Positions 46,535-56,300 are shown, counted from the first letter of the stretch. The stretch is 64,000 nucleotides of DNA from Streptomyces sp. SirexAA-E (GCF_000177195.2 NC_015953.1:3410001-3474000), one strand, 5' to 3'. Made by a program: numbers and translations. Notes: generated from the letters alone by a model not told the origin.

Positions 46535-47731
46535 TCAAGCTCCCTTCGCCGCCTGGAACAGCTCCGCCCGCGGGTCCTCCCCCGCGGTCGCCTTGCGGTA
46601 GGCCTCCAGCGCGTCCTGCGCGTCCGCCCCGAGGTCCTTGGGGACGGCCACCTCCACGGTGACCAGGAGGTCGCCCCGGGTGCCGTCCTTGCGCACGGCC
46701 CCCTTGCCGCGGGCCCGCATCGTACGCCCGTTCGGCGTGCCCGCGGGCAGCTTCAGGGTGACCGGAGGGCCGCCCAGCGTCGGGACCTTCACCTCGCCGC
46801 CGAGAGCCGCCTCCACGAAGGTGACGGGCACGGTGACCGTGAGGTTGTCGCCCTTGCGGCCGAAGACCGGGTGGGCGTCGACGTGGACGACGACGTAGAG
46901 GTCGCCGGCCGGGCCGCCGCGCTCGCCCGGGCTGCCCTTGCCGCGCAGCCGGATCCGCTGGCCGTCCAGCACGCCGGCCGGGATCCTGACCTGCATGGTG
47001 CGGGAGGACTTGGCCCGCCCGCTGCCCTTGCAGACGTCGCAGGGGTCCTGGGCGATGAGGCCCCGGCCCTTGCAGTCCACGCAGGGATCGGTGAGCGAGA
47101 ACCCGCCGCCGGTGCCCCGGGAGACCTGCCCGGTGCCGACACAGGTCGGGCAGACGCGCGGGGTGCCGTTCTTGTCGCCGGTGCCCGAACATGCCTTGCA
47201 GGGCGCCTGGCTGGACATCCGCAGCGGGACCGTGGCCCCGTCGACGGCCTCGGTGAAGCTGAGCGTCACCTCGGACTCGATGTCCTGGCCGCGGCGGGGC
47301 TGGACACGGGTGCCCGTGCCGCCGCGGTTGAACAGGCCGCCGAAGACGTCGCCCAGACCGCCGCCGCCGAACCCGCCGGCGCCGCCCTGGCCGCCGCCGC
47401 CCGGGGCCCCGCCTCCGAAGAGGTCCCCCAGGTCGAAGTTGAAGTTGCCGCCCGCGCCGCCGGCGCCGCCGGGACCGGGCCGGAAGCCTCCGCTGCCGAA
47501 GAGGGCGCGCGCCTCGTCGTACTCCTTGCGCTTCTTGGGGTCACCGAGGATGTCGTTGGCCTCGGAGATCTCCTTGAAGCGCTCCTCCGCCTTGGCGTCA
47601 CCCTTGTTGGCGTCCGGATGGTACTCGCGGGCGAGCTTCCGGTAGGCCTTCTTGACCTCGGCGTCGGTGGCGTCCTTGGGGACGCCGAGGACCTTGTAGT
47701 AGTCCTTCTCGACGAAGTCCTTCGTGCTCAT
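46535..47731 (-). CDS. dnaJ: Chaperone DnaJ
   Basis: 398 residues: J domain with HPD (REYHPDANKG, about 36-40), a Gly/Phe-rich region with GGxGG stretches, four zinc-finger CxxCxGxG motifs (CKACSGTG, CPTCVGTG, CVDCKGRG, CDVCKGSG) and the C-terminal substrate domains. Co-chaperone of DnaK, encoded between grpE and hspR. It is the HspR-linked DnaJ1 type of streptomycetes. Confidence 0.98.
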   Translation of the reverse strand: MSTKDFVEKDYYKVLGVPKDATDAEVKKAYRKLAREYHPDANKGDAKAEERFKEISEANDILGDPKKRKEYDEARALFGSGGFRPGPGGAGGAGGNFNFDLGDLFGGGAPGGGGQGGAGGFGGGGLGDVFGGLFNRGGTGTRVQPRRGQDIESEVTLSFTEAVDGATVPLRMSSQAPCKACSGTGDKNGTPRVCPTCVGTGQVSRGTGGGFSLTDPCVDCKGRGLIAQDPCDVCKGSGRAKSSRTMQVRIPAGVLDGQRIRLRGKGSPGERGGPAGDLYVVVHVDAHPVFGRKGDNLTVTVPVTFVEAALGGEVKVPTLGGPPVTLKLPAGTPNGRTMRARGKGAVRKDGTRGDLLVTVEVAVPKDLGADAQDALEAYRKATAGEDPRAELFQAAKGA

Positions 47732-47824
47732 CGACGTCCCTCCTTCCGGACGATCGGCCGTGCGGCCGGCCCTGTGGCCGGCCGCACGCCCCGTCGGTGT
47801 TCACCGTGGTGGTCGGACCTGATG

Positions 47825-48475
47825 TCAGACCTCCTCGGTGCCACCGCTCTCCTCGTCGTCCGCCTTCTCTTCCTTGGCCGCCGCGGGCGCGGCGCCCGGC
47901 TGCGGCTCGGCCACGGCCACCCGCGCGGGGCGGATGGTGCGTTCCCCGATGCGGTACCCAGGCTGCAGGATCGCCACGCAGGTCGTCTCGGTGACGTCCG
48001 GCGCGTAGCTGTGCATCAGGGCCTCGTGGATCGTCGGGTCGAAGGGCTCGCCCTCCTTGCCGAACTGCTGGAGGCCCAGCTTCGCGACCACCGTCTCCAG
48101 GGACTCGGCCACCGACTTGAACCCGCCGACGAGCTCGCCGTGCTCCCGTGCCCGGCCGACGTCGTCGAGCACGGGCAGGAGCTCGCTCAGGAGACCCGCG
48201 ACCGCGACCTCCTTGACCGTCACCCGGTCGCGCTCCACGCGACGGCGGTAGTTCTGGTACTCGGCCTGGAGCCGCTGGAGGTCGCCCGTGCGCTCACCGA
48301 GCGCCGTGCGGACCTGGTCCAGCTGGGCCGTCAGGGCCGCTGTCTGCTGTGCGTCCCCGGCCGGGGCCGCCGCCTCCTCCTCGGAGGAGGGGGTGGCGGC
48401 CTTCGGCTCGGCGTCGTCGTCGGAGCCGGAGGGGACGTCGGGCTTCTCGTCGAAGTCCGGAGTCTCCTCGGTCAC
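47825..48475 (-). CDS. grpE: Nucleotide exchange factor GrpE
   Basis: 216 residues: an acidic disordered N-terminus (about 1-55), a long coiled coil ([37 protein letters not shown]) and the beta-wing head ([47 protein letters not shown]). It drives ADP release from DnaK. Its ATG overlaps the dnaK stop by 4 bp (translational coupling). The acidic C-terminal tail is usual for actinobacteria. Confidence 0.97.
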   Translation of the reverse strand: MTEETPDFDEKPDVPSGSDDDAEPKAATPSSEEEAAAPAGDAQQTAALTAQLDQVRTALGERTGDLQRLQAEYQNYRRRVERDRVTVKEVAVAGLLSELLPVLDDVGRAREHGELVGGFKSVAESLETVVAKLGLQQFGKEGEPFDPTIHEALMHSYAPDVTETTCVAILQPGYRIGERTIRPARVAVAEPQPGAAPAAAKEEKADDEESGGTEEV

Positions 48476-50325
48476 GCCGCACCGCCCTTCGTGTCCTTCT
48501 CGTCGTCCACGATCTCGGCGTCGACGACGTCGTCGTCGGCCTTGGTCTGGCCCTCGCCCGCGGCGTCCGCGCCGGGCGCGGCACCTTCGGCCTGGGAGTT
48601 GGCGTACATCGCCTGACCCAGCTTCTGGGAGACGGCCGCGACCTTCTCGGTGGCCGTACGGATCTCGGCGGTGTCCTCGCCCTTGAGCTTCTCCTTCAGC
48701 TCGGTGAGCGCGGTCTCCACCTCCGTCTTCACGTCACCGGGGACCTTGTCCTCGTTGTCCTTGAGGAACTTCTCCGTCTGGTAGACGAGCTGCTCGCCCT
48801 GGTTGCGCGACTCGGCGGCCTCGCGGCGCGCGTGGTCCTCCTCGGCGTACTTCTCGGCTTCCTCACGCATCCGGTTGACCTCGTCCTTCGGCAGCGAGGA
48901 GCCACCGGTGACGGTCATCTTCTGCTCCTTGCCGGTGCCGAGGTCCTTGGCCGCGACGTGCATGATGCCGTTGGCGTCGATGTCGAAGGCGACCTCGATC
49001 TGCGGCACACCGCGCGGGGCCGGCGGCAGGCCGGTCAGCTCGAACATCCCGAGCTTCTTGTTGTACGCCGCGATCTCGCGCTCGCCCTGGTAGACCTGGA
49101 TCTGCACGGACGGCTGGTTGTCCTCGGCCGTCGTGAAGATCTCGGAGCGCTTCGTGGGGATCGTGGTGTTGCGCTCGATGAGCTTCGTCATGATGCCGCC
49201 CTTGGTCTCGATACCGAGGGACAGCGGGGTGACGTCGAGCAGCAGGACGTCCTTGACCTCGCCCTTGAGGACACCGGCCTGGAGCGAGGCGCCGATGGCG
49301 ACGACCTCGTCCGGGTTGACGCCCTTGTTGGCCTCCTGGCCCGCGGTCAGCTCCTTGACGAGCTCCGCGACGGCCGGCATACGGGTGGAGCCACCGACGA
49401 GAACGACGTGGTCGATCTCGGAGAGCTGGATGCCGGCGTCCTTGACGACGTTGTGGAACGGGGTCTTGCACCGCTCCAGCAGGTCGGCGGTCAGCTGCTG
49501 GAACTGCGAGCGCGTGAGCTTCTCGTCCAGGTGCAGCGGGCCCTCGGCCGACGCCGTGATGTAGGGCAGGTTGATCGTGGTCTCGGTCGAGGACGAGAGC
49601 TCGATCTTCGCCTTCTCCGCGGCCTCGCGGAGACGCTGGAGAGCCATCTTGTCCTTGGACAGGTCCACGCCGTGCCCGTTGGCGAACTGCTTCACCAGGT
49701 AGTCGACGACGCGCTGGTCCCAGTCGTCACCACCGAGGTGGTTGTCACCGTTGGTGGCCTTCACCTCGACGACGCCGTCACCGATCTCCAGGAGCGACAC
49801 GTCGAAGGTGCCGCCACCGAGGTCGAAGACGAGGATCGTCTGGTCGTCCTTGTCGAGCCCGTACGCCAGGGCGGCGGCCGTCGGCTCGTTGACGATGCGC
49901 AGGACGTTCAGGCCCGCGATCTCGCCGGCCTCCTTCGTCGCCTGACGCTCGGAGTCGTTGAAGTACGCCGGGACGGTGATCACCGCGTCGGTGACCTTCT
50001 CGCCCAGGTACGCCTCCGCGTCCCGCTTCAGCTTCTGCAGGATGAAGGCGCTCATCTGCTGCGGGTTGAAGTTCTTGCCGTCGAGCTCGATCTTCCAGTC
50101 AGTGCCCATGTGGCGCTTGACCGAACGGATCGTCCTGTCGACGTTGGTGACCGCCTGGCGCTTGGCGACCTCGCCGACGAGCACCTCGCCGTTCTTCGCG
50201 AAGGCGACGACGGACGGCGTGGTCCTGGCGCCTTCGGCGTTGGTGATGACGGTGGGCTCGCCGCCTTCGAGAACGCTCACGACGGAGTTAGTCGTGCCCA
50301 GGTCGATGCCGACCGCACGTGCCAT
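48472..50325 (-). CDS. dnaK: Chaperone DnaK (Hsp70)
   Basis: 617 residues: ATPase domain beginning [21 protein letters not shown], with [17 protein letters not shown] and [12 protein letters not shown]; linker [16 protein letters not shown]; substrate-binding domain and a helical lid; acidic Gly/Ala-rich tail. ATG 50325 follows GGAGGAATC. First gene of dnaK-grpE-dnaJ-hspR, preceded by one perfect and one degenerate HAIR operator. It is also the co-repressor of HspR. Confidence 0.99.
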   Translation of the reverse strand: MARAVGIDLGTTNSVVSVLEGGEPTVITNAEGARTTPSVVAFAKNGEVLVGEVAKRQAVTNVDRTIRSVKRHMGTDWKIELDGKNFNPQQMSAFILQKLKRDAEAYLGEKVTDAVITVPAYFNDSERQATKEAGEIAGLNVLRIVNEPTAAALAYGLDKDDQTILVFDLGGGTFDVSLLEIGDGVVEVKATNGDNHLGGDDWDQRVVDYLVKQFANGHGVDLSKDKMALQRLREAAEKAKIELSSSTETTINLPYITASAEGPLHLDEKLTRSQFQQLTADLLERCKTPFHNVVKDAGIQLSEIDHVVLVGGSTRMPAVAELVKELTAGQEANKGVNPDEVVAIGASLQAGVLKGEVKDVLLLDVTPLSLGIETKGGIMTKLIERNTTIPTKRSEIFTTAEDNQPSVQIQVYQGEREIAAYNKKLGMFELTGLPPAPRGVPQIEVAFDIDANGIMHVAAKDLGTGKEQKMTVTGGSSLPKDEVNRMREEAEKYAEEDHARREAAESRNQGEQLVYQTEKFLKDNEDKVPGDVKTEVETALTELKEKLKGEDTAEIRTATEKVAAVSQKLGQAMYANSQAEGAAPGADAAGEGQTKADDDVVDAEIVDDEKDTKGGAA

Positions 50326-50346
50326 TTCGATTCCTCCAACTGACTA

Positions 50347-50367
50347 CTTGAGTGGATCTGACTCAAG
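50347..50367. promoter_or_regulatory. Perfect HAIR element upstream of dnaK
   Basis: CTTGAGT-GGATCTG-ACTCAAG, an exact match to the HspR consensus CTTGAGT-N7-ACTCAAG, 22 bp upstream of the dnaK start codon. Confidence 0.97.
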
Positions 50368-50398
50368 GATGCATCACACCGGGCACAGAGTCAAAGGA

Positions 50399-50419
50399 CC
50401 TGAGCCGGTTGGGCTCAAC
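50399..50419. promoter_or_regulatory. Degenerate second HAIR element
   Basis: CCTGAGC-CGGTTGG-GCTCAAC keeps the TGAG-N-spacing-CTCA core and 7-bp spacer. It lies 52 bp centre-to-centre from the perfect HAIR (about five helical turns), consistent with cooperative HspR binding at dnaK. Confidence 0.65.
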
Positions 50420-50642
50420 TTAAATGCTCGCACCGGCCTCCACCAGTCGTTTCGCCACGGAAGAGCGGGTGCGCGAGCCGACTCCGGGGCCCGCTTCCCC
50501 TCTACGGAGAGCCCTCTCCGCGACACCGGGAGGCACCTCGTACCCACACACCCCCCACCCACCATCGCACCGTGGGATTGTTCTGTCACAAAATGCGGCG
50601 AGACGGTCATAAACGGCACGTCCACGAACCCGGGCAGGTGCG

Positions 50643-51344
50643 ATGCGGAGCGCGAGGCGGACTGCGGTGACCATGAAGAGAGCGGTACGCGGAACATGGC
50701 GCCCGGCCGCGCCCGGAGCGGCACGGGCCCCGCTCCGGGAGGCCCTGTCCGCCGCCGCCGACGCGCTGGCCGACCGGGCGGCGGCCGTGACGGCCAAGCG
50801 TGCCCTGGACCTGGGACTCGGCTCGGCCCTGCTCCTCCTGGCCGCCCCCGCGCTCGCGCTCGCCGCGCTGGTCCTGGCCGTCCGCCGGGGCGGTGACGGG
50901 GAAGGGGTGGTGCGCCGCGAACCGCGCGTCGGCCTGGGCGGCCGCCCCTTCGAGCTGCGGTCGCTGCGCACCCGGCGGTTCCGGCTCGACCTGCTGTCCC
51001 GGCTGCCGCACGTCGTACGGGGCGAGCTCTCCCTGGTCGGCCCGCCGCCCCCGCACCCCGACGACCCCGCGCTGCGCGACCCGCTGACCGACCCCTGGTG
51101 GCAGGAACTGCGCCCCGGCCTGACCGGCCTGGCGCAGGTGCGCGCCCGCTCCCGGATGCCCTGGGACGAACCCGCGCTCCTCGACGCGCACTACGCAGAG
51201 CATCATGGGACTGGTCTCGACCTCGCGATCCTCGCGCGGACCGCGCACATCCAGCTGCGCACGTCCCTGCGCGGGGCCCGCCGGGGCAAGGCTTCCCTGA
51301 GCGACACAGATCACCGCCTGCCCGGCTGCAGCAGGGTGGACTAA
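50643..51344 (+). CDS. Bacterial sugar transferase (undecaprenyl-phosphate sugar phosphotransferase type)
   Basis: 233 residues with the PF02397 features: one hydrophobic segment after a basic region (RALDLGLGSALLLLAAPALALAALVLAV, about 50-78), then EGVVRREPRVGLGGRPFELRSLRT, LPHVVRGELSLVGPPP (the conserved LPQ/xxVGPRP-type motif), and LRPGLTGLAQVRAR. Such enzymes start exopolysaccharide or glycan synthesis by loading a sugar phosphate on the lipid carrier. It is alone, with no other glycan genes beside it. ATG 50643 has AGGTG upstream; ATG 50673 is also possible. Confidence 0.82.
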   Translation: MRSARRTAVTMKRAVRGTWRPAAPGAARAPLREALSAAADALADRAAAVTAKRALDLGLGSALLLLAAPALALAALVLAVRRGGDGEGVVRREPRVGLGGRPFELRSLRTRRFRLDLLSRLPHVVRGELSLVGPPPPHPDDPALRDPLTDPWWQELRPGLTGLAQVRARSRMPWDEPALLDAHYAEHHGTGLDLAILARTAHIQLRTSLRGARRGKASLSDTDHRLPGCSRVD

Positions 51345-51373
51345 ATGGATAGTGTCAGCACAGACTGATTAAG

Positions 51374-51387
51374 TTACTGCTTAGTAA
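51374..51387. promoter_or_regulatory. TTACT-GCTT-AGTAA palindrome upstream of the Fe-S oxidoreductase
   Basis: A 5-bp inverted repeat with a 4-bp spacer in an AT-rich patch (ATTAAGTTACTGCTTAGTAA), 64 bp before the start codon. The form fits a TetR-type operator near a promoter. No regulator gene is adjacent, so the cognate factor is unknown. Confidence 0.5.
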
Positions 51388-51392
51388 TCACG

Positions 51393-51420
51393 TGTACGTG
51401 CTGGACTTGTACGTGCTGGA
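51393..51420. repeat. Direct repeat TGTACGTGCTGGA x2
   Basis: Identical 13-bp copies at 51393-51405 and 51408-51420, in the leader between the palindrome and the ribosome site (GAGGAG) of the Fe-S oxidoreductase gene. Purpose unknown; possibly part of the transcription start region. Confidence 0.7.
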
Positions 51421-51450
51421 TCCCACCCTCGCAGGCCCGAGGAGCCCCCA

Positions 51451-53718
51451 ATGCAACTCGCCGCGATCATCGTGTCGCTGGTGCTGACCGTCGTCGGCGT
51501 TGCGCTCATCGCCCGAGCCGTCGCGCAGATCTACCGGTTCGTCCGCATCGGTCAGCCGGTACCGGCGGGCAGTCGCACCGACAACCCGAAGCAGCGAACG
51601 ATCACCCTGGTCAAGGAGTTCCTCGGCCACACCCGGATGAACCGGTGGGGCATCGTCGGCTTCGCGCACTGGTTCGTCGCCATCGGCTTTTTGACCCTGC
51701 CGCCGACGCTGCTCCAGGCGTACGGCCAGCTCTTCCAGGCCGACTGGGTGCTGCCGATCGTCGGCGACTGGCTGCCGTTCGAGCTGTACATCGAGTTCAT
51801 CGGCATCATGACCGTGCTCGGCATCGTCACGCTCATGGCCATCCGGCTGCTGAACCTGCCCTCGCGGGCCGGCCGCAAGTCCCGCTTCGCCGGCTCCAAG
51901 GCCTGGCAGGCGTACTTCGTCGAGTACATCATCCTGGTCATCGGCCTGGCGATCCTCACCCTGCGCGGGCTCGAGGGCGCGATCCACCACGTCGAGGGCT
52001 ACGAGGCCGCGTACTTCGTGTCGTATCCCCTGGTGCTCGCCTTCAAGGGCCTGGCCCTCGGCACGCTCCAGAACCTCATCTACTTCGTCGCGATGATCAA
52101 GATCGGCACCTCGCTGATCTGGATGATCACCGTGTCGCTCAACACCAACATGGGTGTCGCCTGGCACCGCTTCCTCGGCTTCCCGAACATCTGGTTCAAG
52201 CGGAACGCCGACGGCGGGGTCGCGCTCGGCGCGCTCCAGCCCATGACCACGGGCGGCAAGGAGATCGACTGGGAGGACCCGGCCGAGGACGCCGTCTTCG
52301 GTGTCTCCCAGGTCGAGCAGTTCTCCTGGAAGGGCATCCTCGACTTCTCCACCTGCACCGAGTGCGGCCGCTGCCAGTCGCAGTGCCCCGCCTGGAACAC
52401 CGGCAAGCCGCTCTCCCCCAAGCTCCTGATCATGTCCCTGCGCGACCACGCGCACGCCAAGGCGCCGTACCTGCTGGCCGGCGGCGGCAAGGACATGGAG
52501 GGCGAGGAGAAGGCGACCGAGGAGCAGCTCAAGGACGTCCCGGCGTCGGCCCTCGCGGAGGCCGAGCGCCCCCTCATCGGCACCGCCGAGGAGAACGGCG
52601 TCATCGACCCGGACGTGCTCTGGTCCTGCACCACCTGCGGTGCGTGCGTGGAGCAGTGCCCGGTCGACATCGAGCACGTCGACCACATCGTCGACATGCG
52701 CCGCTACCAGGTGATGATCGAGTCCTCGTTCCCGTCCGAGGCGGGCACGATGCTCAAGAACCTGGAGAAGAAGGGCAACCCCTGGGGGCTGGCCAAGAAG
52801 CAGCGCGTCGAGTGGACCAAGGAGGTCGACTTCGAGGTCCCGATCGTCGGCAAGACCGTCGAGGACCTCAGCGATGTCGACTACCTGTACTGGGTCGGCT
52901 GCGCCGGCGCCCTGGAGGACCGGGCCAAGAAGACCACCAAGGCCTTCGCGGAGCTGCTGCACATCGCGGGCGTCAAGTTCGCGATCATGGGCGGCGACGA
53001 GAAGTGCACCGGTGACTCGGCCCGCCGCCTCGGCAACGAGCCGCTGTTCCAGCAGCTCGGCCAGGAGAACGTCGCCATGCTGAACATGGCGTTCGGCGAG
53101 GACGACGACGAGCCCGGGACGAAGAAGCCGAAGTCGTCGAAGAAGATCGTCGCGACCTGCCCGCACTGCTTCAACACGATCGCGAACGAGTACCCGCAGC
53201 TCGGCGGCGAGTACGAGGTCATCCACCACACGCAGCTGCTCCAGCACCTGGTGGACGAGGGCAAGCTGATCCCGGTGACGCCGGTCGAGGGCCTGATCAC
53301 CTACCACGACCCGTGCTACCTGGGCCGTCACAACAAGATCTACACGCCTCCGCGCGAGATCATCGCCAAGGTCCCGGGTCTGCGCAACGAGGAGATGCAC
53401 CGTCACAAGGAGCGCGGCTTCTGCTGCGGCGCCGGTGGTGCCCGGATGTGGATGGAGGAGCGGATCGGCAAGCGCGTCAACAACGAACGCGTCGACGAAG
53501 CCCTCTCGCTCAACCCGGACATCGTCTCCACCGCGTGCCCGTTCTGCCTCGTCATGCTGACCGACTCGGTCAACGGCAAGAAGAACGACGGCCAGGCGAA
53601 GGAGTCGATCCAGGTCGTCGACGTCTCGCAGCTCCTCCTGGAGTCGGTGAAGACACCCGCCGACCCGGCGGGCGAGTCGGAGACGGCCGACCAGCCGGAG
53701 CCCGAGCCCGTGAAGTAG
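51451..53718 (+). CDS. Membrane Fe-S oxidoreductase of the EtfD / heterodisulfide-reductase-like type
   Basis: 755 residues resembling mycobacterial EtfD (Rv0338c), which passes electrons from electron-transfer flavoprotein to menaquinone during fatty-acid oxidation. The N-terminus has about five membrane helices (to about 245). Then come two [4Fe-4S] motifs, CTECGRCQSQCP (about 301) and CTTCGACVEQCP (about 393), followed by two CCG domains with CPHCFNTIANEYP, YHDPCYLGR, GFCCGAGGARMW and CPFCLVMLTD. ATG 51451 follows GAGGAGCCCCC. Monocistronic, ending at the hairpin at 53739-53781. The physiological link to Etf is inferred from the family. Confidence 0.88.
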   Translation: MQLAAIIVSLVLTVVGVALIARAVAQIYRFVRIGQPVPAGSRTDNPKQRTITLVKEFLGHTRMNRWGIVGFAHWFVAIGFLTLPPTLLQAYGQLFQADWVLPIVGDWLPFELYIEFIGIMTVLGIVTLMAIRLLNLPSRAGRKSRFAGSKAWQAYFVEYIILVIGLAILTLRGLEGAIHHVEGYEAAYFVSYPLVLAFKGLALGTLQNLIYFVAMIKIGTSLIWMITVSLNTNMGVAWHRFLGFPNIWFKRNADGGVALGALQPMTTGGKEIDWEDPAEDAVFGVSQVEQFSWKGILDFSTCTECGRCQSQCPAWNTGKPLSPKLLIMSLRDHAHAKAPYLLAGGGKDMEGEEKATEEQLKDVPASALAEAERPLIGTAEENGVIDPDVLWSCTTCGACVEQCPVDIEHVDHIVDMRRYQVMIESSFPSEAGTMLKNLEKKGNPWGLAKKQRVEWTKEVDFEVPIVGKTVEDLSDVDYLYWVGCAGALEDRAKKTTKAFAELLHIAGVKFAIMGGDEKCTGDSARRLGNEPLFQQLGQENVAMLNMAFGEDDDEPGTKKPKSSKKIVATCPHCFNTIANEYPQLGGEYEVIHHTQLLQHLVDEGKLIPVTPVEGLITYHDPCYLGRHNKIYTPPREIIAKVPGLRNEEMHRHKERGFCCGAGGARMWMEERIGKRVNNERVDEALSLNPDIVSTACPFCLVMLTDSVNGKKNDGQAKESIQVVDVSQLLLESVKTPADPAGESETADQPEPEPVK

Positions 53719-53738
53719 GGCGCGCCGGCACCTCGACC

Positions 53739-53781
53739 GGAAGCGGCCGGACCTGCCTCGGGGGCAGGACCGGCCGCTTCC
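53739..53781. terminator. Terminator after the Fe-S oxidoreductase
   Basis: GGAAGCGGCCGG (53739-53750) pairs with CCGGCCGCTTCC (53770-53781), with a smaller inner stem CCTGCC/GGGCAGG, 20 bp past the stop. Confidence 0.85.
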
Positions 53782-53927
53782 GCACGCCCGGGGGGGGGTT
53801 CTCCCCCGGAGCGGGGTGGAGAAAGCCCTCCAGGGTCCCCCTAGGGGATGTCACAGGTAGGCCGCAATGGCACCCCTGTTCCCCCGGCCCCCGCACCCCG
53901 GCCGCCCGGACCAGGTACGTTCGACGG

Positions 53928-54851
53928 GTGGCTGGATTCAGGATCGGACGCGGCCGGGACAACCGCACACCGCAACAACACCCGCAGCAGCAACAGCCGT
54001 ACGGGCAGGCACCGTCGTCGCCGCCGTACGGCGGACAGGCGTGGCCCCCGGCAGGGGGCGGCGGCGCACCGTACGGCGGCCCCCAGGGCGCACCGTACGG
54101 CGCCGGGCCCGCGGGCGGGGGGCACGGGGGCGCCGGGCACGGGGGCGGACACGGGGAGCCCGAGTACTTCGGCGACCCGTACCACCAGCCTCCGCAGCAC
54201 GACCCGTACGCCAACGCCCCCGGGCACACCCAGGCGTTCCGCGTCGACGAGGACCCGTACGGCGAGGGCAGCACGTACCACGCGGGCAGCGCCCCCGCCC
54301 AGCCCGCCGGGCCGCGGCTGGGCTGGAAGCAGCTGCTGAGCGGCATCGTGCTGCGCCCGGGGCCGACGTTCTGGCAGATGCGCGACTACCCCGTGTGGGG
54401 TCCCGCGCTCATCGTGACGTTCGTCTACGGGCTGCTCGCGCTGTTCGGCTTCGACCAGGCCCGGGACGAGGCGATCCACGCGGAGGTCTCCACCGCGGCC
54501 CCGTACGTCGTCTTCACGGGCGTCGGCTTCGTCATCGGCGGCCTGGTCCTCGGCGCGGTCACGCACACCCTGGCCCGCCAGCTCGGCGGAACCGGCTCCT
54601 GGCAGCCGACCGTGGGCCTGTCCATGCTGATCATGTCGATCACGGACGCGCCCCGGCTGGTGTTCGCCCTGTTCCTGGGCGGCGAGAACTCCCTGGTGCA
54701 GATCCTCGGCTGGGTCACCTGGCTCGCCGCCGGCGCGCTGTTCACGTCGATGGTGAGCAAGTCGCACGACCTGCCGTGGCCGAAGGCGCTGGGTGCCTCC
54801 GCGATCCAGCTGATCGCGCTGCTGTCGATCATCAAGCTCGGCACGATCTGA
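53928..54851 (+). CDS. YIP1 family membrane protein with low-complexity N-terminus
   Basis: 307 residues. The first 130 are Gly/Pro/Gln/Tyr/His-rich (PQQHPQQQQPYGQ, repeated GGxGG and PYGG). The C-terminal 175 hold five membrane helices typical of YIP1-like proteins (SGIVLRPGPTFWQMRDYPVW before helix 1; ALIVTFVYGLLALFGF; ...; ALGASAIQLIALLSIIKLG). GTG 53928 gives VAGFRIGRG; there is no clear ribosome site, and a TACGTT box lies 8 bp upstream, so it may be leaderless. Function unknown. Confidence 0.8.
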   Translation: MAGFRIGRGRDNRTPQQHPQQQQPYGQAPSSPPYGGQAWPPAGGGGAPYGGPQGAPYGAGPAGGGHGGAGHGGGHGEPEYFGDPYHQPPQHDPYANAPGHTQAFRVDEDPYGEGSTYHAGSAPAQPAGPRLGWKQLLSGIVLRPGPTFWQMRDYPVWGPALIVTFVYGLLALFGFDQARDEAIHAEVSTAAPYVVFTGVGFVIGGLVLGAVTHTLARQLGGTGSWQPTVGLSMLIMSITDAPRLVFALFLGGENSLVQILGWVTWLAAGALFTSMVSKSHDLPWPKALGASAIQLIALLSIIKLGTI

Positions 54852-54875
54852 CCTCGTCGCCACCACCCGCACGTG

Positions 54876-54924
54876 GAAAGGGCCCCGGTGCCACCGCTCA
54901 TGGCGGCGGCACCGGGGCCCTTTC
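54876..54924. terminator. Bidirectional terminator between YIP1 and phosphoribosyltransferase genes
   Basis: Perfect 17-bp stem GAAAGGGCCCCGGTGCC / GGCACCGGGGCCCTTTC between converging stops (54851 and 54964). Confidence 0.92.
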
Positions 54925-54963
54925 GTCCTCGCCTCGGGGCCCGGGGCCTACGAGCACCCGGGC

Positions 54964-55464
54964 CTACGAGTCGAGGACCTGGCCCTCACGGCGCACGACG
55001 GGCTTCTCCACGCTCCACGGGAAGTTGATCCACCGGTCGGTGGCCTTCCACACGTACTCGCACTTCACGAGCGACTGCGGCTTCTCGTAGATGACCGCGC
55101 TGCGCACCTCGGCCACGTGGTCGATGCAGAAGTCCCGGACCAGCTTCAGCGTCTTGCCGGTGTCGGCGACGTCGTCCGCGATCAGGACCTTCTTCCGCGT
55201 GAAGTCGATGGCGTTGGGGACCGGCGCCAGCATCACGGGCATGTCCATGGTGGTCCCGACACCCGTGTAGAACTCCACGTTCACCAGGTGGATGTTCTTG
55301 CAGTCCAGCGCGTACGCCAGACCGCCGGCGACGAACACTCCGCCGCGGGCGATGCTCAGCACGACGTCGGGCACGTACCCGTCGTCGGCGACGGCCTGCG
55401 CCAGCTCACGTACGGCGTGGCCGAAGGCCTCGTACGTCAGATTCTCCCGTTCCTCACCAGCCAT
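54964..55464 (-). CDS. Phosphoribosyltransferase (purine PRTase-like)
   Basis: 166 residues with the type I PRTase fold: VLSIARGGVFVAGGLAYALDCKNIHLVNVEFYTG (PPi loop) and the PRPP motif KVLIADDVADTGKTLKLV. It resembles xanthine/hypoxanthine PRTases and is routinely found next to dcd in actinobacteria. It starts 6 bp after the dcd stop, so they form one operon for nucleotide metabolism. The base specificity cannot be told. Confidence 0.9.
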   Translation of the reverse strand: MAGEERENLTYEAFGHAVRELAQAVADDGYVPDVVLSIARGGVFVAGGLAYALDCKNIHLVNVEFYTGVGTTMDMPVMLAPVPNAIDFTRKKVLIADDVADTGKTLKLVRDFCIDHVAEVRSAVIYEKPQSLVKCEYVWKATDRWINFPWSVEKPVVRREGQVLDS

Positions 55465-55470
55465 ACCGCA

Positions 55471-56046
55471 TCACACCTGTGTCCGATGGAAGTTCATGTA
55501 CGAACGCGAGGCGGTCGGCCCCCGCTGGCCCTGGTAGCGCGACCCGTACCGCTCGGAGCCGTACGGGAACTCCGAGGACGAGGTCAGCCGGAACATGCAC
55601 AGCTGCCCGATCTTCATCCCCGGCCAGAGCTTGATGGGCAGGGTCGCCAGATTCGACAGCTCCAGCGTCACGTGCCCGGAGAAACCGGGGTCGATGAACC
55701 CGGCCGTCGAATGCGTCACCAGCCCGAGCCGCCCCAGCGAACTCTTGCCCTCCAGCCGCGAGGCAAGGTCGTCGGGCAGCGAGATGACCTCGTACGTCGA
55801 GGCCAGGACGAATTCCCCGGGGTGCAGGATGAACGCCTCGTCGCCGTCCGGCTCGACGAGACGGGTCAGATCGACCTGCTCGACCGCGGGGTCGATGTGC
55901 GGATAACGGTGGTTCTCGAACACCCGGAAGTAGCGGTCGAGCCGCACATCGATGCTCGAGGGCTGCACCATCGAAGCGTCGAACGGGTCAATGCGAACCC
56001 GCCCGGCGTCGATCTCGGCCCGGAGGTCCTTATCTGAGAGAAGCAC
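55471..56046 (-). CDS. dcd: dCTP deaminase
   Basis: Deaminates dCTP to dUTP for thymidylate synthesis. 191 residues: [84 protein letters not shown] (trimeric dUTPase-like motif with catalytic Glu) and [29 protein letters not shown] 56046 has no good ribosome site but a TATCCT -10-like box just upstream, so probably leaderless. Operon with the PRTase gene. Confidence 0.97.
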   Translation of the reverse strand: MLLSDKDLRAEIDAGRVRIDPFDASMVQPSSIDVRLDRYFRVFENHRYPHIDPAVEQVDLTRLVEPDGDEAFILHPGEFVLASTYEVISLPDDLASRLEGKSSLGRLGLVTHSTAGFIDPGFSGHVTLELSNLATLPIKLWPGMKIGQLCMFRLTSSSEFPYGSERYGSRYQGQRGPTASRSYMNFHRTQV

Positions 56047-56126
56047 GCACCGAGGATACGCAGAACGCGCGAGCCCGCCCCAACCGGACCACCCCGCGCG
56101 CCTGCCCCGCCACCTGCTGCCGCCTG

Positions 56127-56300
56127 CTACCGCCGCTCGTACACCACGGGCACGGCCTGCCTCAGCCGGGCACAACGCGGGCACCTCAGCAACCGCCCGG
56201 GCCCGATCCGACCGGACCCGAGATGCTGCATCGGGAACGACGAGGTAGCGAAAACGTGCCCTTCGGCACAGCGGACGACGGTGCGCTCCATCGACTCCAT
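56127..56300 (-). CDS. Small zinc-ribbon protein
   Basis: 57 residues, [17 protein letters not shown]... with RCAEGH and RCPRCARLR giving one Cys-x3-His and one CxxC pair, a likely treble-clef or ribbon zinc site. ATG 56300 follows AAGGGG; ATG 56291 is in frame. Conserved beside dcd in streptomycetes as far as I recall. Function unknown; could bind nucleic acid. Confidence 0.65.
   Translation of the reverse strand: MESMERTVVRCAEGHVFATSSFPMQHLGSGRIGPGRLLRCPRCARLRQAVPVVYERR

Larger units (their letters stand above)
50326..50642. other. dnaK upstream control region
   Basis: 317 bp between the divergent dnaK and sugar-transferase genes. It contains the HAIR sites at 50347-50367 and 50399-50419, so the dnaK promoter lies in the left 100 bp. 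No gene is seen in the remaining 200 bp. Confidence 0.7.
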
